Source of the DNA: Parietaria judaica
Lineage: Eukaryota; Streptophyta; Magnoliopsida; Rosales; Urticaceae
Reading direction: 5' to 3'
Assembly (NCBI GenBank): GCA_954871525.1
Contig: OX940863.1
Location: 37,930,501-37,994,500, forward strand
DNA length: 64,000 nt
The position numbers and the translations under genes are program-made. Shown here piece after piece: positions 35,601 to 47,297 of this stretch (position 1 is the stretch's first letter; every line of letters starts with the position of its first letter). The notes under the pieces were generated by a model that was not told the origin of the DNA, searched no databases, and worked only from the letters and a program-made list of their open reading frames with translations.

Positions 35601-36071
35601 AATCCCAACGCTCCATAGATATGATAGTATGCATAAGCAGATAAGCATCAGAACAAGCAAAAACCCACCTCTCACGTGGTTGAAAACATCACAGGTAAGG
35701 TAGCCATGGATGAACCACAACACAAGGTCAACTGCAACAATCAAAGAAGAAAAAGCTCACGTGGTTGAAGAAGGACCGAGAAGAGGATTCTCCTTGAAAG
35801 GCTGGAACGAGAATCTCCCCAAGAACTTGGCGACGCAGGAGTCGGAGTTATCGGGACAGTTGTTGACGTACATGGTGACGATGAAGATGACGGTGTTGGC
35901 GACGACGAAGAGAGGAATCAGCCACGCGACCCATTTCTTGAAATGCTTGACCTCCCTCAGCACCATCGGAGGACTCGCCTCCACCTCCACGGGGTGCACC
36001 ACGTTCCTCCCGCTTCCTCGCCGGGAATTCACCCTGATCTGGATCTCCGCCGGCGAATGCTCGCCCGCCAT
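32650..36071 (-). CDS. RBL: Rhomboid-like intramembrane serine protease with Cys-rich C-terminal tail
   Basis: Six exons in phase: 35761-36071, 34952-35115, 34227-34390, 33782-34122, 33087-33213, 32650-32772. Total 1230 nt, 409 residues. ATG at 36071 opens [14 protein letters not shown]. The first membrane helix is near residues 47-69 ([19 protein letters not shown]). [12 protein letters not shown] (130-141) carries the conserved His and Asn of the oxyanion site. GASGALFG places the nucleophile at Ser189, and NFAHIGGF the catalytic His at 241. The final two exons add a membrane segment (GLVMLLRG) and a tail with eight cysteines (CSWCHYLSC ... YCTELC), as in several plant RBL proteins. The expected role is cleavage of single-pass membrane proteins, probably in Golgi or plasma membrane. 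Intact; which RBL paralogue is not resolved. Confidence 0.92.
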
Positions 36072-38185
36072 GGCAGCTCTGGCTCTGGATCTTCGTCGGA
36101 GAATGCAATGATTGAAGGCAGTGGATTGGGGACGATGCGAGAGAGAGAGAGAGAGAGAGTAGGTATGGTATTGTTAATGGAGTCAGTCAAAGAAGCTATG
36201 GCTATGGCTATGGCTGGAATAGTCAACAATGGCTTGGCTTTTTTTTGAACAATGGCTTGGCTTGGCCAGTCAGAACTCGCAAAATCGACTGATTTTCTTG
36301 CTCTGTAATTGCCTGTAACCTCCCCCAACTTTTCATATGTGTGCATTTTGTCCTCTTGTTTGACAAAAGATCACCATTTAAAGTTACTTGTATGCATCAC
36401 GTGATTTATTTAGGATTTTTTTTTTTTTTTAAGATTAACATACTACTTACTTACAATACTATTGTGATCTAATAAATACTTAAGTCTATTTTTCAAGAAT
36501 TTTTAAAAGAAAAATAAGGATAAATTTAAAAAAGAGTAATGAGATTTTAATCTTCATTAACTTAATTCTAGTTATTTGGTCTTTAAACTGAGATGTGTTG
36601 ATTTTTTTTTTTTTGTTGCTCCTTCCTTTCTAGTAGTCATTTTCTTTAAACCATTCATGTTTGTCCAATTTACTCTTTGAACGTTAATATTTATCAATTC
36701 ATTAATGTCTTCTTATTGTTAAGAAAACAACACATTGTTCCTCTACGTCTTAAAAATATATATTGTATGCACACACACTGAATTACTTACTTAAATTGTT
36801 TGGTAATAGTATATTGTAAAAAATAATAACTAAAATTGATTAAAATTTTTTGAACAAACTAACAATTTTCCTCATTTTTAAAATGCAGGGATAATGACAT
36901 TACTGTAACAAATTAGATATAAGATGAAAAATTGCACTACTATGCAAGTTGGGGGTGTAAGTGCCAATTAATCAAGTTTCTTATATGACAGTGTTTGCTT
37001 TTTAACGGGTGAATATGTGACACTTGCACCCTGATTGATTTATAAACTTACGTGTACACGTAAACTTCATTACTTTATAATATATTAACTAATTAATCTA
37101 AAAATGTGCATGTAGCTTTAAGAAAAGTGATGAGTTAATATTTTCAGTCGGTGCCATCTATTCATCTCATATAATATATAGGATTAGGAATAGGAGTATC
37201 AGCGGCATAAGTATTAGTTTTCTTTAAAAAAATAAAAGAGAAGTATCTATTCTTTTAGCCACACAAAATTGTCGAACGCTAATAGTAACATGTCGTACTA
37301 AGGTATATGTGGCATACTCTTACTAAATTGACAACTTCGTTCGACTAAAAAAAAAAAAAAGAAGAAGAAGAAAGAAAAAATAAGTACTTATCATTACGTT
37401 TAAACAAAAAATAGAAAACTGGTATTTATGCCGCCAATAATTTTAATGTAAATTGAAACATGATTATTATTATTTTTTTTACTGAAAGTCAAGTAATTTT
37501 TAAAATGATATTTTTAAGAGTTTTTATAAAAGTTTGTACAAAATAAATATTTCGTATAGATTCCTTATTTTTTTTAAAGGTGCAATATAATTTGAGTAAT
37601 AATTATATCGTTTGTATTAAGGTGACTATATACTTGTTCTTTTTTAAGGCATAAACTTTCACAAATATTCGTCATAAATTAAAAGGACTACTTAGGCAAA
37701 AGTATTTAAAAAAAAAAATCAAAATAGTGTGGTATAGTAATATCCTTTAAATAGCGTTGATTAAATGCGCAAGGTCGTGAAATTTGGGTTCTTAATTTAA
37801 CTTTTTCTTTATGTCACCGTTAATATTGAGTCATTTACCCTTATATGTCCCAAATTAAAATATTCAACAAGAAAATCTCAAAACGTGAAAAAGAAAGAAA
37901 AAAAAAAAAAAAACCTGAAATTGAGATGTATATACATGTAAAAAAAAAAAAAAAACACTCGACATTAATGGAGACACGTTGGACAAAATCAATCGAAAAC
38001 GCAGTTTCACAACCTTCGTTATTTAATAGTGCAATTGAAATCTTGAGAATATATTACTCTATTTTGCATGAAATAAAATACTTAAATACTTTTTCACAAT
38101 TATCCCTGAATTAAATGATAATTGTTGGCGCCGTTTTTCATCGAACGTTAAGAGGGCAAAGAAAAAAAGGCAAGATGGCGAAAAT
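36072..38185. other. Intergenic region upstream of the rhomboid gene; no gene seen
   Basis: The first 200 bp hold a GA/CT repeat (36138-36160) and TATGGC repeats near 36196-36214 and should contain the rhomboid 5' region. The remainder to 38185 is AT-rich with poly(A)/poly(T) runs (for example 36420-36431, 37347-37360, 37897-37913, 37941-37955) and no recognisable ORF. Confidence 0.5.
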
Positions 38186-38731
38186 TAGAGGTGCACATGC
38201 GACGTCGCCAGTGACGACGCGACGCGACGCGTCGCGACGCACACAGTGCAAGTCGCGACGCGTCGCGATTCACGCGGCAAAAGTCGCGACACGTCGCGAT
38301 CTCGGGCTCTGGTCGCGACGCGTCAGGGCTTGATCCGCGTGAAGCGAACGACGGCCCAGATCGTGCCACGTCAGCGATCCGCGTGATTTTGTCCTTTTGG
38401 GGCATAAATAACACACTTTTTACCTGAATTTTATTCCACAACCACAATTATTACCCACTTTACTCGAATTTCAACCCTAAAATTTCAAATTTCAAATACT
38501 TTTCACCCACTATCTCCTCACAATTATTCACCCTCTTCACCCACAACAATAATTATTTACCCACCCCACCCTCTCCTAAAACCCTATAAATACCACATCT
38601 TCCTCCCTCATTTCCTCACCAACAATCTCTCAACTCTCTCTCAAATTCTCTCAACTCTCCAAGTTTTTTCCACTCTCAATCTCCAAAGTTCCAAATTTCC
38701 AATTTTCTAAATTTTTTAAAGTTCTCTCATT

Positions 38732-41700
38732 ATGTCTCGAAGAAGCGGCGGTAGCTCCGGGGGTCGAAGGGCGGCCAGGAATTTGCAACCCCAATTTCTA
38801 CAAGGGGGAACATCGCAGCCTTGTCCCGACATTACATTTCCGTTATGCTTCCGTCAGAAATATTCCCTTCCCCTCCCAATCCAGATTATCCCGACGATAC
38901 AGTACGGTCTCTAAGACCTAGTCTAGTCCGGGCGCTGGCCCAGCACCACGCCAATCCCTCACGTGTGCCCCAAGAGTTGGTCGACGCGGTGGCTCAATCT
39001 AGGGGGGAAATAACGATCCTTTTTTCAATCTCATGTTACGGGAAGGTGCCGGATACGGAGCTCAAGGTCCCGAAGGTGCCGATCCCGACGAACCTCAAGG
39101 TCCCGAAGATGCCGATCCCGACCAAACTCAACCTCCCCACGATGCCGATCCCGACGACTTTCAAACGCCGCCCTCGATCCGTGGTTCAAATGTCGGGGTG
39201 TACAACCGCGGTTCTCCTCAAGCTTCCAATCAAGATAGCGGTGAAGCCTCCGTTGCCCGTCCTCGACGAGCTCGACGTCCTTCTACCGGGTAATAACCTT
39301 TAATCCTTTTTTTATTTCATTAATTATTAATTTTTTATTAATTAATAAGTTAGTACTTAATAATAAATAATAAATAATAAGTAATAAGTAATAAATAATA
39401 ATTAAAAAAATAATTGAAAAAAAATAATTAATTTTTAATAATTAATAATTATTAAATAATAATCACTTGAAAGTCTTAGTATGCTCTGTGGTTGCGGTTC
39501 CGACTGATCTTCCACATCAGAAACGATTTTCTTGAGATTTAATTATCATTTAATCATATTATCTTAATTAATTAATTTCGTTTAATTTTTTTACGATAAA
39601 TATTATAGTTTAATTATTTTAGTTTATTTAATTAATTTGTCACGTATCTTGAAAGTCTTAGTATGCTATGTGGTTGCGGTTCCGACTGATCTTCCACATC
39701 AGAAACGATTTTCTTAAGATTTAATAAGTTAACGGGATTAAAAATGGTAATTTGTATGTGTGGTGATTATTATAAAGTTCTTAATGGAATACGGTGTCTT
39801 AGAAAGATTGGTTTTTAAATAAGGTTTGCTTTGCAATCTCCTCCAAGCTAGCCTGGGAACCTCGGGGAGTTCTGTCTAGAAAAGCTTGGGCCTAAAGCGA
39901 GATCATAGCATCCTTTCCAGTCGATCTGGCCATGGAACCTCGGGGAGTTCCGTCAAAAAGAGCTTGTTAATGATTTCCACACATAGAAAATACCATTTTT
40001 AATTTCGTTAACTCTCATAATTAACTATATGAAATTTAATTAATTAATATGATTAATATTAATATTTAATCCATGTAAAATTAATACCCGTTTTTATTTT
40101 GTTAACCTTTTTTCTCCCTTATATTTTTAATAGGGAAAGTCCTCCTGCCTTGTTGTGGGGACGACCAAACAAAGCGAAGGTGTGGGATTATTTTCACGAG
40201 GAACGACGGATGGAGAACGGTGTTCGAGTCAAGATCGCCACGTGCAAGAAGTGCCATACAACCCTTGATGCGTTGGGGGAGAAAGGAACCGACTACTTGA
40301 CGCGACATAAAAAAGCGTGCTACGGAGACGGTAACGAGGTAAACACAGCACAGGTAAGTGCTCTTACCACCGAAAATTTACGGAAATGGACCCTCGAGTG
40401 GTTACTGTCTACGGGCGCACTGATGAGTTTGGTGGAAAACCCTGCGCATACACAATACATGCAAAGGGTTAATCCGTCTTACGAACAGTTTTCCCGTACG
40501 ACGTATACCAGGGACATGGAAAATGCTTACAAAATGCAAAAAAATTATTTGGTCGATTTTTTTAAAATGTCCAACATAAACGTTGCTTTCACCACCGACT
40601 TGTGGAGCGGTCCGAGTCTTAACGATTATTTGAGTCTGATCGCCCATTACGTCGACGATGATTGGGTTCCATGTCAAAAACTTTTAAACATGTCACCATT
40701 CGAGTGTCGCCATACCGGCAAAAACATTTCCGATAAATTAATAGAATTATTCAATGATTGGGGTTTGCAAAATCGTATTATTTCTATTACGTTAGACAAT
40801 GCCGCAAACAATAACGCCGCTATTACTATCTTAGAAAATAGTTTGCCCGGTTCTCCTTTTCGTAATATTTTACATCAAAAATGTGCTTGTCACATCATTA
40901 ATTTAATTGCTAGAACGGGGGAACGAAATATTTCAGGGCACGTTGAAAAAATACGCGGCGTTATCGATTGGATCCGGCATTCTCAAACCACCGTTAGGTG
41001 GAGACGATTTTTTAAAGAGCACAATCATAAAGCTAATAAGTTTGGTTTAGACAACAATACACGATGGAACTCTACATATCTAATGCTTTCAGTTGTTTGT
41101 AGACAGAGGTTACCGTTAAGCGCTTTCCTCCTCACCGAACTAGAGGCCTCGGAGCGGATCACGGAGGCAGAATGGGAAACGGCCCAGAAATTCACCCAAT
41201 TCCTTAAACCCTTTTACGCTGTTACTTTAAATTTTTCGAACCAAAGACAACCTTCCTTGAATCATGGTCTTTCGGGTCTTTACGAAATTACAAACACTTT
41301 TTCTGAATTCGCAAATGACCCTGTTATTTCGCCCATGATTGAGGGAATGGTTGCAAAATTCAAAAGTTATTGGGATCCACCCCCTTTTTCGTATTGTTTC
41401 GGTGCTATCTTGGATCCCCGTATTATGTTTACGTTCGGGCCGTTGATGTCAGCAATCGGGACAAACTTAGGGGTGGATTACACTGATTATATAAAGGTTG
41501 TTAATGAAGCTTTTTATGAACTTTACAGTGAATACGACCGGCGGTTCCCACAGTTCAACGTGGAGGCGGAGCAAAGGGCAGTGATGGAAAGCCCAACCAA
41601 GACCGGCCTAGCATTTTTCCAGAGACTGAAGCAAAGACTGGATCACGGAGAATCATCGGGATCCTGTACGCCACCGGCACGAGCGGAGGAAACGGACGGT

Positions 41701-42045
41701 GCACCGCAAGAACTGAAGCGGTACTACGGCCTGCGGATCGACGAGGACTCCGTCGAGTTCGATGTGATTGGATGGTGGAAGAATCAACGGGAAAGATTCC
41801 CGATATTGGCGAGAATGGCGAGGGATATACTGTCCATCCCCATTTCCAGCGTTGCTTCGGAGAGCGCGTTCAGCTCGGCTCAGCATATAATCGACGACCG
41901 GAGGGCGTCAACAACTCCCACACACCTCGAGCAAGCGGTGGTGTTGAACGATTGGATGTTTCGCAACCCCACCATCGCCCAACGGTCCGAGCCAACGGAG
42001 CTAGAGCTTATGACGCAAAGGTTTAACGACTGGTTCCCCGAGTGA
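38732..42045 (+). CDS. hAT transposase with BED zinc finger and C-terminal dimerisation domain
   Basis: Exon 2 (40134-42045) is open for 637 codons. It starts after TTTTTAATAG at the phase fitting the exon 1 donor at 39290 (CCGG/GTAATA). BED finger: VWDYFHEERR, CKKC, then H-x4-C (RHKKAC). Core: FTTDLWSG and ISITLDNAANNN give catalytic-type Asp residues, followed by CACHIINLI and DNNTRWNSTYLML. Dimerisation region: WWKNQRERFPILARMARDIL and SVASESAFSS. Exon 1 (38732-39289) encodes MSRRSGGSSGGRR, a Pro/Glu-rich middle and an acidic repeat (DADPD), but the reading frame changes twice (about 38835 and the G run at 39001-39007), so the N-terminus is damaged or differently spliced. It cuts and reinserts the element and could mobilise related MITEs. 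Confidence 0.85.
39465..39722 (+). repeat. Direct repeat of about 75 bp in the transposase intron
   Basis: TTGAAAGTCTTAGTATGC...CAGAAACGATTTTCTT occurs at 39467-39538 and at 39649-39716 with few changes. A second pair, GGAACCTCGGGGAGTT, is at 39858 and 39936. All lie within the 844-bp intron 39290-40133. Confidence 0.8.
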
Positions 42046-42687
42046 CGCAATGTAAACGCCAATATGATGTGCTCTTTCCTCTCTTGGTTTTATGTCCCTA
42101 AGGAGGGTTTTACAAGAGAGGTTTTAGTGAGGCATCTTGTAATATTTACACTGAATATTTACAACTTCTTCCACCATATTGTAATATTCACAATGAATAA
42201 TACAACTTTTTTTTAATATCTTGTTTTATCATATTTATTTATTTGTTTTATCATATTTATTAATTTTAAAATAAATAACATACTTAAATAATAAATATTG
42301 CTAGTTAAATTCGGGTAATGAAAAACATATAAATCAAAATTAATAATATGTTACAAAATTAATAATAGTTAAAATTATTAATATGTTATAAATAATAATA
42401 GTAATAAACATATTTAAAATATAATTTAGAAATAATTAATAAAGTTGTATATTTAAATTCGGGTAAAAACTAATAAAATTAAACATTCCAAACAAATTGG
42501 GACTTATGCCGCAATTATGGCGAGGACCTGAGTCTCGACGAGCTTTCTCGAGGAGCTCATGGTCGCGACGAAGTCGTGAAAATCGCGATGAGCTTCATCG
42601 CGATGAGTCGCGACGCCCGTTCTCGCGATTTTCCCGATGAACGTCGCGATGAGTCGCGATGAAGACATGTGCAGCTCTAGCGAAAAT

Positions 42688-43712
42688 AATGAAACATAAA
42701 GAAAATCACGCAAGAATTTTACACGATTTGGTTCGTTAACGAGATGTCTATTCTTTGAAAGTTTCCCGAAGAGAAAATGGAGAAAGCTCCCATGAGCATG
42801 CAGATGTTTGGACAAGGACTTGAGCTATACAAATCTTACCATAGTTATGAAGGTCCAAGCGGGCTAGTGTACATCGTTCGAGTGTTTTGATTTTAGTTAG
42901 GTCAATCCAGCCAATATCCTACCCCATTTTATCGGTCCAACCCGAGGCTAACGGTTTTATCAGGTTTACAATTTAATCCGATAATTATTAGATTAATTCA
43001 GTTAGCTTAGAGTAATTTTGATTCAATTGTATTGGTGTAACCTATGGAGTATGGACATTATCATTCCCATTCAAAAATTTAAAAAGTAATCAAATGAATG
43101 TCAAAGTTGAAAGCAACTTTATCTCAATAATTGAATTGTTCATTAAATTGATATATATTTTTGTCAATAGCCACGGGACTACGCTAATGGAATTGTTAAT
43201 GAGGACAAACATTGATTAGGTGATTATGGCTGACCAATTAAACTAAACTTTTTGTCTTTATAAAGTCGATTATTAAATAAGATATATGATATTATCCTAC
43301 TTTTGCTGATGTGATTTAAAAAACATGTGCAACGTGGCTGATTTTTTCCCCAATACTTTATTTATTTTGTATTTTGATAAAGGAAAATTCATTACCTAGT
43401 GATTAAAACTGGGGAAAATCGATACTTAATCATGAATGTTCCAAAATTCAAAAATTAATGACGTTCACCATTTTCTTCTCATTTTGCCCATGAACTTTAT
43501 ATAAATAGCAATTCCACTGCCTCATTGGGACCGCTTCATGTTCCGATTTTCTCTCAAGAACTTCCAAAGCTCATTTCCTCTTTTTTTCTCTCGTTGTGGG
43601 GGACCTTTTAAAAGATTTCATTCTTCCACTTCTATCTTTTTCGATGGGGACCATGGTGGTGCTCCGCTTTCATCGCCGACGACGTTTCAAAAAACAACAA
43701 CAAATACCTAAC
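42688..43712. other. No gene seen; target sequence left of the solo LTR
   Basis: AT-rich. A TATA-like TTTATATAAATAGC at about 43497-43510 is followed by CT-rich sequence up to an ATG GGGACC stretch near 43640, which resembles a promoter and leader, but no supported ORF follows before or after the LTR insertion. Confidence 0.35.
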
Positions 43713-46436
43713 TGTTGGACATGTGTGTCCTTAAACAATATATTTTTATCCATTTGTAAAAGATTATGACAAGTCGTTGAATAAAGATGATGCTTATTAT
43801 GATAATCTTATTATAGTTTCTGGTAGAGTAAAATAGAATGTTTGATCCTTAGTTCATAAAGGATGCAATTATGTATTATTATCACAACAGAGTCAATGTG
43901 AGGAAGAATTAATAATCATAATAAATGAACTTAAAATGTCAGTGGCCTGATTAACTGGGTGGGAGCCCATTAATCATATAAGCTCATTAATGTGACTAAG
44001 TGACAATCCTATTATGGATTTTGTGTGTGTCACACTCACTAGAAGTACATTAAGTATGAAGTGTCTTCGTACTGGACTGGACCTGACTTAAACTCCGGAA
44101 GTTATCATATAAGACCGTCACTGATAACTTGGAGTTGAGTCACTAGTAGATGATCAAATGGATATTCGATCTAAGTCCTGAGTGATCTTGAGTCCGAGCT
44201 GCTGACTTGATTGTTCTTTTATTTAACCGTTAAAGAACACAATATATTACGGTTGTTCCCAACACTATTATTTTGGGAGCATGATAGTCAGCAGTTAGGG
44301 TAGCTTGCTCATAGACATGGGCATCACATAGCTCTCTTCAGAGTCATGATGATTCCTTTGATTGTCGGTGGTGAGAAGTGAGACGTACCCGTGCGCAACT
44401 TATGAATCGAAACCATAAGTGGGTCACTCATAATATTACTGACTGAGTCAAGGATGAAAATGCAATGAGGGGCATAACGGTAGAAACCGCCTGCTCGTGT
44501 GTGGATCATCAAGTGAAATATCAATAACCCGAATTTGATTGTATCAATGGACACCCTGCTGTAATAAAGGGAATAATATATACTGTATCACTAAAGAGTG
44601 CAGCCTCGGGTTTATAGTGGAATAGCACCGAGGTTTGACGAACACCCTAGCAATTCGTTGGAGCTTAAGTGATACGGGTCCATGGTCCCCAGGATAGCTC
44701 TGTAACGGATGATATGTACATGATAAAAACATTTGAAATTTTTTTAAGATCATTTGGTAAGACTCATAAAACTGAAGTCTGTGACAGACGTCGGATAGTT
44801 TTATCAGTAGCGTGGCAAAAGTACCATATCTTGGTAACCGAAATTAACTGACAAAATAAAGTAGAATTTGGATTTTCTGTCAGCATGAATATTGTTGGAA
44901 ATTAAATTCTGAGCGACTTTGCTTTTGGAACCGAGTCGTTTCGACGTACGGTTTGTGATTTAGAGAATTTCTAAGTTTATGATCGTTTCGGTAAACTATG
45001 AAATTAAATCACATGTCACGAATTTAAATGATGGTGTGTCACCATGACATTTAAATGTGTGATATTGACATCAGAGAATATTAATATAATTTAATTATTC
45101 GAATCTTATTATTAATGTATTATTAATAATTATTCAATAATTAATAGATTTATATTAATATGTAAATAATATATTTTTATATATTATAGAGTGTAGAAAT
45201 CGAATTGGGCCTTGGAATATGGATCCATTCACATTCGAATGGATAGACTTTGGTCTTTCCACAATTGCGGCAAAAGTACCAAATGTTTTGGTATTTGAGA
45301 ATAACCCTAAAATCAATTTAATTCATTGGATCGGTTATGATTTAATATCAACCGTTGGATTAGGATATTGATGAATTCGAAATTAATAAATTGGTGACCA
45401 AGTTTCATTTTTCGAATTTGGATAATTAATTATATCCGTTAGATCGGTCTAAGATTTAATCTTTACCGTCGGATTGATAATTAATTAATTAATTATATAT
45501 ATTTATATTATTTTCGAATTATGGTTTATGGATAAATTCGAAATTGTTTTTTTTTTATTAAATCTTTTTATATTTGATTTTATCCTAAACTAATTTGATT
45601 CATTAGATCAGTTTAAAGATTTATCTCAACCGTTGGATCTAGATAATGATAATTTGAATTTTAATATATATATATATAATTCGAATTTATAAAGATAAGA
45701 TGATAAGATTGGATTTTTGATTTTATCCAAATCTTTCTTATTTAATTAAATCCCTAATTAATTATATCCATTGGATTTAGATAAGATTAAAGCTGGATCA
45801 TTGGATTGAGATAATAAATTATATTTAATATATTAAATTCGAAATTAGGGAGGGAATTTCTCCAATTCGGTTACGGTCTGAGCCTATAAATAGGAGGCTC
45901 ATTCTACACATTTTTCACACCTTTCCCCAGAGAAAAATTCGAACTCTCCCTCTCCTTCAGGGTCTGCGAATTTTCTCTCTGATCTCTCTTTCTGGTTTGG
46001 CTTAAGAGACTTAGTTCTCCGGAAGCTTAAAAAGAACCATCAGTTTAAATTTTGCGACGGAGTCCTGCCGGCGAAGCCCACGCTTCGGTACGAGGATTCC
46101 AGGAGAATATCCCACACCGGCGGAGCCCTGCCCGATTCAGAACGCGCAGCCGGAAGTCGCCATTAAAAGTACGGCCTTATGCATTGGGTTAATAAATGCA
46201 ACCATTTACTGCTTTCTATTTATTTCCTATTTTGACTAGATTATTAATAATGATTTATGAATATTAAATTGCATAATATTTATCAGATCTTGTTATATGG
46301 TTATTATCCGATATCCGGACCGTTGAACGGATAACAAGTTTTTCCGCTTTAAAATAATTTTTTAAAATGTTACCCGGACGGTTCGGAGGTTTAATTCGTG
46401 ATAATTTACACGGAATCCGAGATGTGATTCCCAACA
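43713..46436 (+). repeat. Solo LTR of the long-LTR copia family, 2724 bp
   Basis: TGTTGGACATGTGTG...CCCAACA, flanked by the exact 5-bp duplication CTAAC (43708-43712 and 46437-46441). It is collinear with the LTR 4771-8596 except for the latter's insertion and duplication. One TATA box at about 45883-45893 (CTATAAATAGGAGG). No internal sequence: the product of LTR-LTR recombination. Confidence 0.93.
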
Positions 46437-46441
46437 CTAAC

Positions 46442-46784
46442 TTCCATGGTGAACCTTCGAAACCCTAGCTTAATTTTTTTTGGTATATCTCCATAGATTT
46501 CTTGTACTATGTACTAGATTTCTTTTATTCTCGGATTGCTAAAATCTTTGGTCGGCGTTAAAGACATCTACCAAATGTTTTTTTTATATCGTTGACCCTA
46601 GGGTTATTATACCAGATTTCGGCGTTATGATCACCGACTTCGGACATAACTACCTCTAGGTCGGGGATGAAGTATTATCGTCGACCTCGGTTATTTTAAC
46701 GCCGACCTCATTGGTCGGAGATGTTATATTAACATCGACCTCGATTATTTGTTATTGTCAAATTCAGACTGAGGTTGGTGTTAA
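46442..46784. repeat. Degenerate GACCTCGGTTATTTTAAC repeats, left of copia copy C
   Basis: Irregular repeats of the type (C)GACCTCGG-TATT-TAAC-GCCGACTTC from about 46610. They resume at 52140-52240 on the other side of the copia insertion (CCCCGAGGTCGGGGATGAATATTTAAC), showing that the element landed in this array. They resemble subterminal repeats of a DNA transposon, but no ends were found. Confidence 0.55.
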
Positions 46785-47297
46785 TGTTGGATCCCAATTC
46801 ACGGATCTGCAAAGAACACGAATAACACCAAAGAAATCGAATAGAAAATTAAGGACACAAACTTTTGGGAGAAGAATTTCTCTTGATTAATAATTGAAGG
46901 CAATATACAAGGAGATAAACTCGAAATTCTAATGGACTCAACTCTACAAAGTGTACATGCTAGGTATATTTATAGCCTCACATAGGCGAAACCCTAGCTA
47001 ACCAAATCGCACTAAATCAGGAAACTACCCTAAATAATCTCGCCGAATCTTTGACTTGACTTGCTTGCTCCTCAAGCTACGCGTCTTCCTTTCGGGGTAG
47101 AGTTTCCCTTTCCTGCCCGGACAGCTTCTCTGTCCCCGGGCTGGCCTGCTCGTCTGCCTCTGGCCGGGCTTGCCTTCTATCCGGACGTTTTGCTCGTGTT
47201 CACCCGAGCTGGGCTGAACTCCTATCCGTCCTTGGTTCTGGCCGGTACCCGGGCTGACTTCCTCTGTGTGACGGACTAAGTCAAGCTTATGCTCACA
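46785..47297 (-). repeat. 3' LTR of copia copy C
   Basis: On the minus strand it begins TGTGAGCATAAGC and ends ATCCAACA. Minus-strand TATA-like TATAAATATACC near 46961-46972. The polyprotein frame continues into it as far as 47025. Confidence 0.92.

Larger units (their letters stand above)
38186..42679 (+). mobile_element. hAT transposon, 4494 bp, complete ends and perfect target duplication
   Basis: TIRs TAGAGGTGCACATG and CATGTGCAGCTCTA (13 of 14 bases paired) are flanked by an exact 8-bp duplication GCGAAAAT (38178-38185 and 42680-42687). GC-rich subterminal blocks at 38200-38330 and 42530-42670 contain many GTCGCGACG / GTCGCGATG motifs, presumably transposase-binding sites. A two-exon transposase gene lies between. 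The intact duplication suggests a fairly recent insertion. Confidence 0.93.

Noticed and set aside
42504..42815. Minus-strand open frame of 103 codons
   Set aside because: It spans the GC-rich subterminal block and the end of the hAT element and has no recognisable protein features.
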